From positions 79,374-87,156 of the forward strand of contig DCVQ01000019.1 of NCBI GenBank assembly GCA_002328745.1: a stretch of 7,783 bases of DNA. Direction: 5' to 3'. Shown here piece by piece: positions 6,506 to 7,783 of this stretch (its first letter is position 1; every line of letters begins with the position of its first letter). Under the pieces are notes generated by a model. The model made no database searches. It had not been told where the DNA came from and was given only the letters and a program-made list of their open reading frames with translations. Origin of the DNA: Actinobacteria bacterium UBA2184 (GTDB lineage: Bacteria; Actinomycetota; Coriobacteriia; Anaerosomatales; Anaerosomataceae). A program made the translations under genes and the position numbers.

Positions 6506-6811
6506 ATGGCCGCTCCCCGCACGATCACCCGCACCTGCATCGCCTGTCGGCGTGAAGCCGACAAGCGGGAGCTGGTGCGCATCGTCCGGGGCTCGGACGG
6601 CGAGACTCACGTCGACCCGACCGGTAAAGCCAGCGGCCGCGGCGCATCTCTGTGCCCCGACCTCGCATGTTTCGAGGCGGCCGTGAACAGGAAGAGGCTC
6701 GCACCCGCGCTCCGTGCGACCCTTGGCGAAGAAGACGTGGAGCGATTGAGACGAGAATTCGAGGCCGCGCTCGAGAACAACCGGGCGACGATCTCTCGAC
6801 ACGGACGGTGA
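6506..6811 (+). CDS. rnpM: YlxR-family RNA-binding protein (RnpM, DUF448)
   Basis: This is a small basic protein of 101 residues. The family signature is clear: RTCIACR at 9-15 (C11, C14), KRELVRIVR at 20-28, GKASGRGASLC at 40-50 (C50) and a further Cys at 55. The C-terminal half is charged and helical. YlxR proteins bind RNA, and the Bacillus subtilis member has been described as a modulator of RNase P (RnpM). It almost always lies between nusA and infB, as here. The ATG at 6506 follows the nusA TAG (6500-6502) after one codon (CCG), in the same frame. The nearest good ribosome site, AAGGAGG (6485-6491), lies inside nusA and 14 bases away, so start-up may depend on ribosomes finishing nusA. 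The four Cys may bind metal, although this is not constant in the family. Confidence 0.93.
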   Translation: MAAPRTITRTCIACRREADKRELVRIVRGSDGETHVDPTGKASGRGASLCPDLACFEAAVNRKRLAPALRATLGEEDVERLRREFEAALENNRATISRHGR

Positions 6812-6816
6812 CGCGG

Positions 6817-7783
6817 ATGCCTGCTATGCGAGTACATGAACTGGCCAAGGAGTTCGGCATGAGCTCCAAGGAGCTCCTCGACCACCTCACGAGGCTCAAG
6901 ATCCCCGCGAAGAACCACGCGTCGACTCTCGTCGAGGCGTACGTCGACAAGATCCGCAAGGACCTCGCGCCGATCATCGAGGAGAAGATGGCCGAGATGG
7001 AGGCCGAGCGCCTCAAGGCCGAGGAGGAGACCCGCAAGCGCGAGGAAGCCGAGCGCGCCCGCCGGGTCGCTGAAGACGCCGCGCGCAAGAAGGCCGAAGA
7101 CGCCGCGCGCCGTGCCGCCGAGGAGGCCGCGAAGATCGCCGAGGCGGAAGAGCGCGACAGGCTCGCCGCCGAGGAGGCCCAGCGCGAAGAGGAGCGCAAG
7201 CGCCACGAGGCCGAAGAGGCCGCTCGCCGCGAGGCGGAGGCCAAGGCCGAGGAGGAGCGCGCGCTGCTCGCCGTCGAGGCCGCCAAACTCGAGCAGGCCG
7301 AGGCGGACCGCTACCGCCAGATGGCCAAGGACGCCGAGGTCGCACAGCGCGAGACGAACCTCATCGCCGAGGCCGCCAAGATGGCCCAGAGCGCCTCGGA
7401 CAAGAAGAACAAGAAGAAGAGCAAGAAGCCGTCCGGCAAGCGCGAGCCGGTGGAGCAGCATCCGCAGGACCTCGAAGGTGCTCGTCCCGCGCACGCGGCC
7501 GACTCCATAACGATCACGGAAGGCTCAACCGTCGCCCAGTTCGCGGACGCCGTCGGCGCCACTCCGGGCGAAGTCATCAAGCGCCTCCTGCTGCTCGGCG
7601 ACATGCACACCGTGAACCAGCCGATGAGCCGCGACGCGATGGACATCCTCGCAGAGGACCTCGGCATCGAAGTCAACGTCGTCTCGCCTGCCGAGGAGGG
7701 CTTCGTCTTCACCGACGATCCCGCCGACCTCAAGGCGAGACCGCCGGTCGTCACCGTCATGGGTCACGTCGACCACGGCAAGA
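6817..7783 (+). CDS. infB: Translation initiation factor IF-2, N-terminal part (runs off the right edge)
   Basis: IF-2 is the GTPase that places initiator fMet-tRNA on the 30S subunit and promotes subunit joining. The frame is open from ATG 6817 to the window end, 322 codons plus one base. Residues 4-48 (MRVHELAKEFGMSSKELLDH onward) form the first IF2N subdomain. About 52-195 is a long helix rich in Glu, Lys, Arg and Ala, followed by a Lys-rich patch (KKNKKKSKK). About 230-288 is a second IF2N module. PPVVTVMGHVDHGK (309-322) begins the GTPase domain, and the window ends inside the G1 P-loop. The start could instead be ATG 6826; both have only weak ribosome sites, and MRVHELAKE is the conserved beginning. 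It lies five bases after ylxR, so it is in the same operon. The break is due to the window edge, not a mutation. Confidence 0.96.
   Translation, partial: MPAMRVHELAKEFGMSSKELLDHLTRLKIPAKNHASTLVEAYVDKIRKDLAPIIEEKMAEMEAERLKAEEETRKREEAERARRVAEDAARKKAEDAARRAAEEAAKIAEAEERDRLAAEEAQREEERKRHEAEEAARREAEAKAEEERALLAVEAAKLEQAEADRYRQMAKDAEVAQRETNLIAEAAKMAQSASDKKNKKKSKKPSGKREPVEQHPQDLEGARPAHAADSITITEGSTVAQFADAVGATPGEVIKRLLLLGDMHTVNQPMSRDAMDILAEDLGIEVNVVSPAEEGFVFTDDPADLKARPPVVTVMGHVDHGK

Noticed and set aside
5213..6802. 529-codon open frame on the - strand across rimP, nusA and ylxR
   Set aside because: It spans three well-supported + strand genes and their junctions, and its translation shows no domain or motif. 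It is a composition artefact.
6607..7494. 295-codon - strand frame rich in Leu/Gly, looking membrane-like
   Set aside because: The apparent hydrophobic repeats are the antisense of the Glu/Lys/Arg-rich helix of IF-2. CTC/CTT is simply the complement of GAG/AAG.
1..7783. Possible novel multi-gene system, mobile element, CRISPR or RNA gene
   Set aside because: The genes form a conserved housekeeping neighbourhood. I saw no transposase, integrase, terminal repeats, spaced repeat array, or tRNA or rRNA sequence.

Overview
The window is a GC-rich (roughly two-thirds G+C by eye), almost fully coding stretch of bacterial chromosome. All recognised genes lie on the + strand. The order is dxr (3' end only), rseP, ispG, a small Rossmann-fold gene, proS, then rimP, nusA, ylxR/rnpM and infB (5' part only). 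Composition, gene order and the absence of polC between proS and rimP (polC sits there in many Firmicutes) suggest a high-GC Gram-positive lineage, perhaps Actinobacteria near the Coriobacteriia/Anaerosomatia. This placement is inference from content; no marker in the window settles it.

Positions 1-2468 hold isoprenoid and membrane-protease genes: the last codons of dxr, the M50 site-2 protease rseP with a GTG start, and ispG three bases later. DXP reductoisomerase and IspG are an early and a late step of the MEP pathway. RseP cuts within membranes, and it commonly sits in this cluster. Positions 2469-2591 are a 123-base gap with a GC-rich inverted repeat and a weak -10-like box. Next comes a 130-residue stand-alone NAD(P)-binding-type protein of unknown function (2592-2984), then prolyl-tRNA synthetase (3017-4744).

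Positions 4745-4869 hold the clearest regulatory region: a sigma70-type promoter (TTGACC, 16-base spacer, TACAAT with an extended TG), then a leader with a terminator-like hairpin ending in a T-rich run, just before rimP. From there rimP (30S maturation), nusA (transcription elongation and termination), ylxR/rnpM (small RNA-binding protein) and infB (initiation factor IF2) form the classic nusA-infB operon linking transcription and translation. infB leaves the window inside its GTPase P-loop.

Most of this is ordinary housekeeping DNA, and I see no new multi-gene system, mobile element, CRISPR array or RNA gene. The points worth a second look are a winged-helix-like insertion in the cytosolic loop of RseP, a Cys/His zinc-finger-like tail on NusA, the rimP leader with its hairpin and overlapping 16-codon ORF, and the uncharacterised Rossmann protein between ispG and proS.
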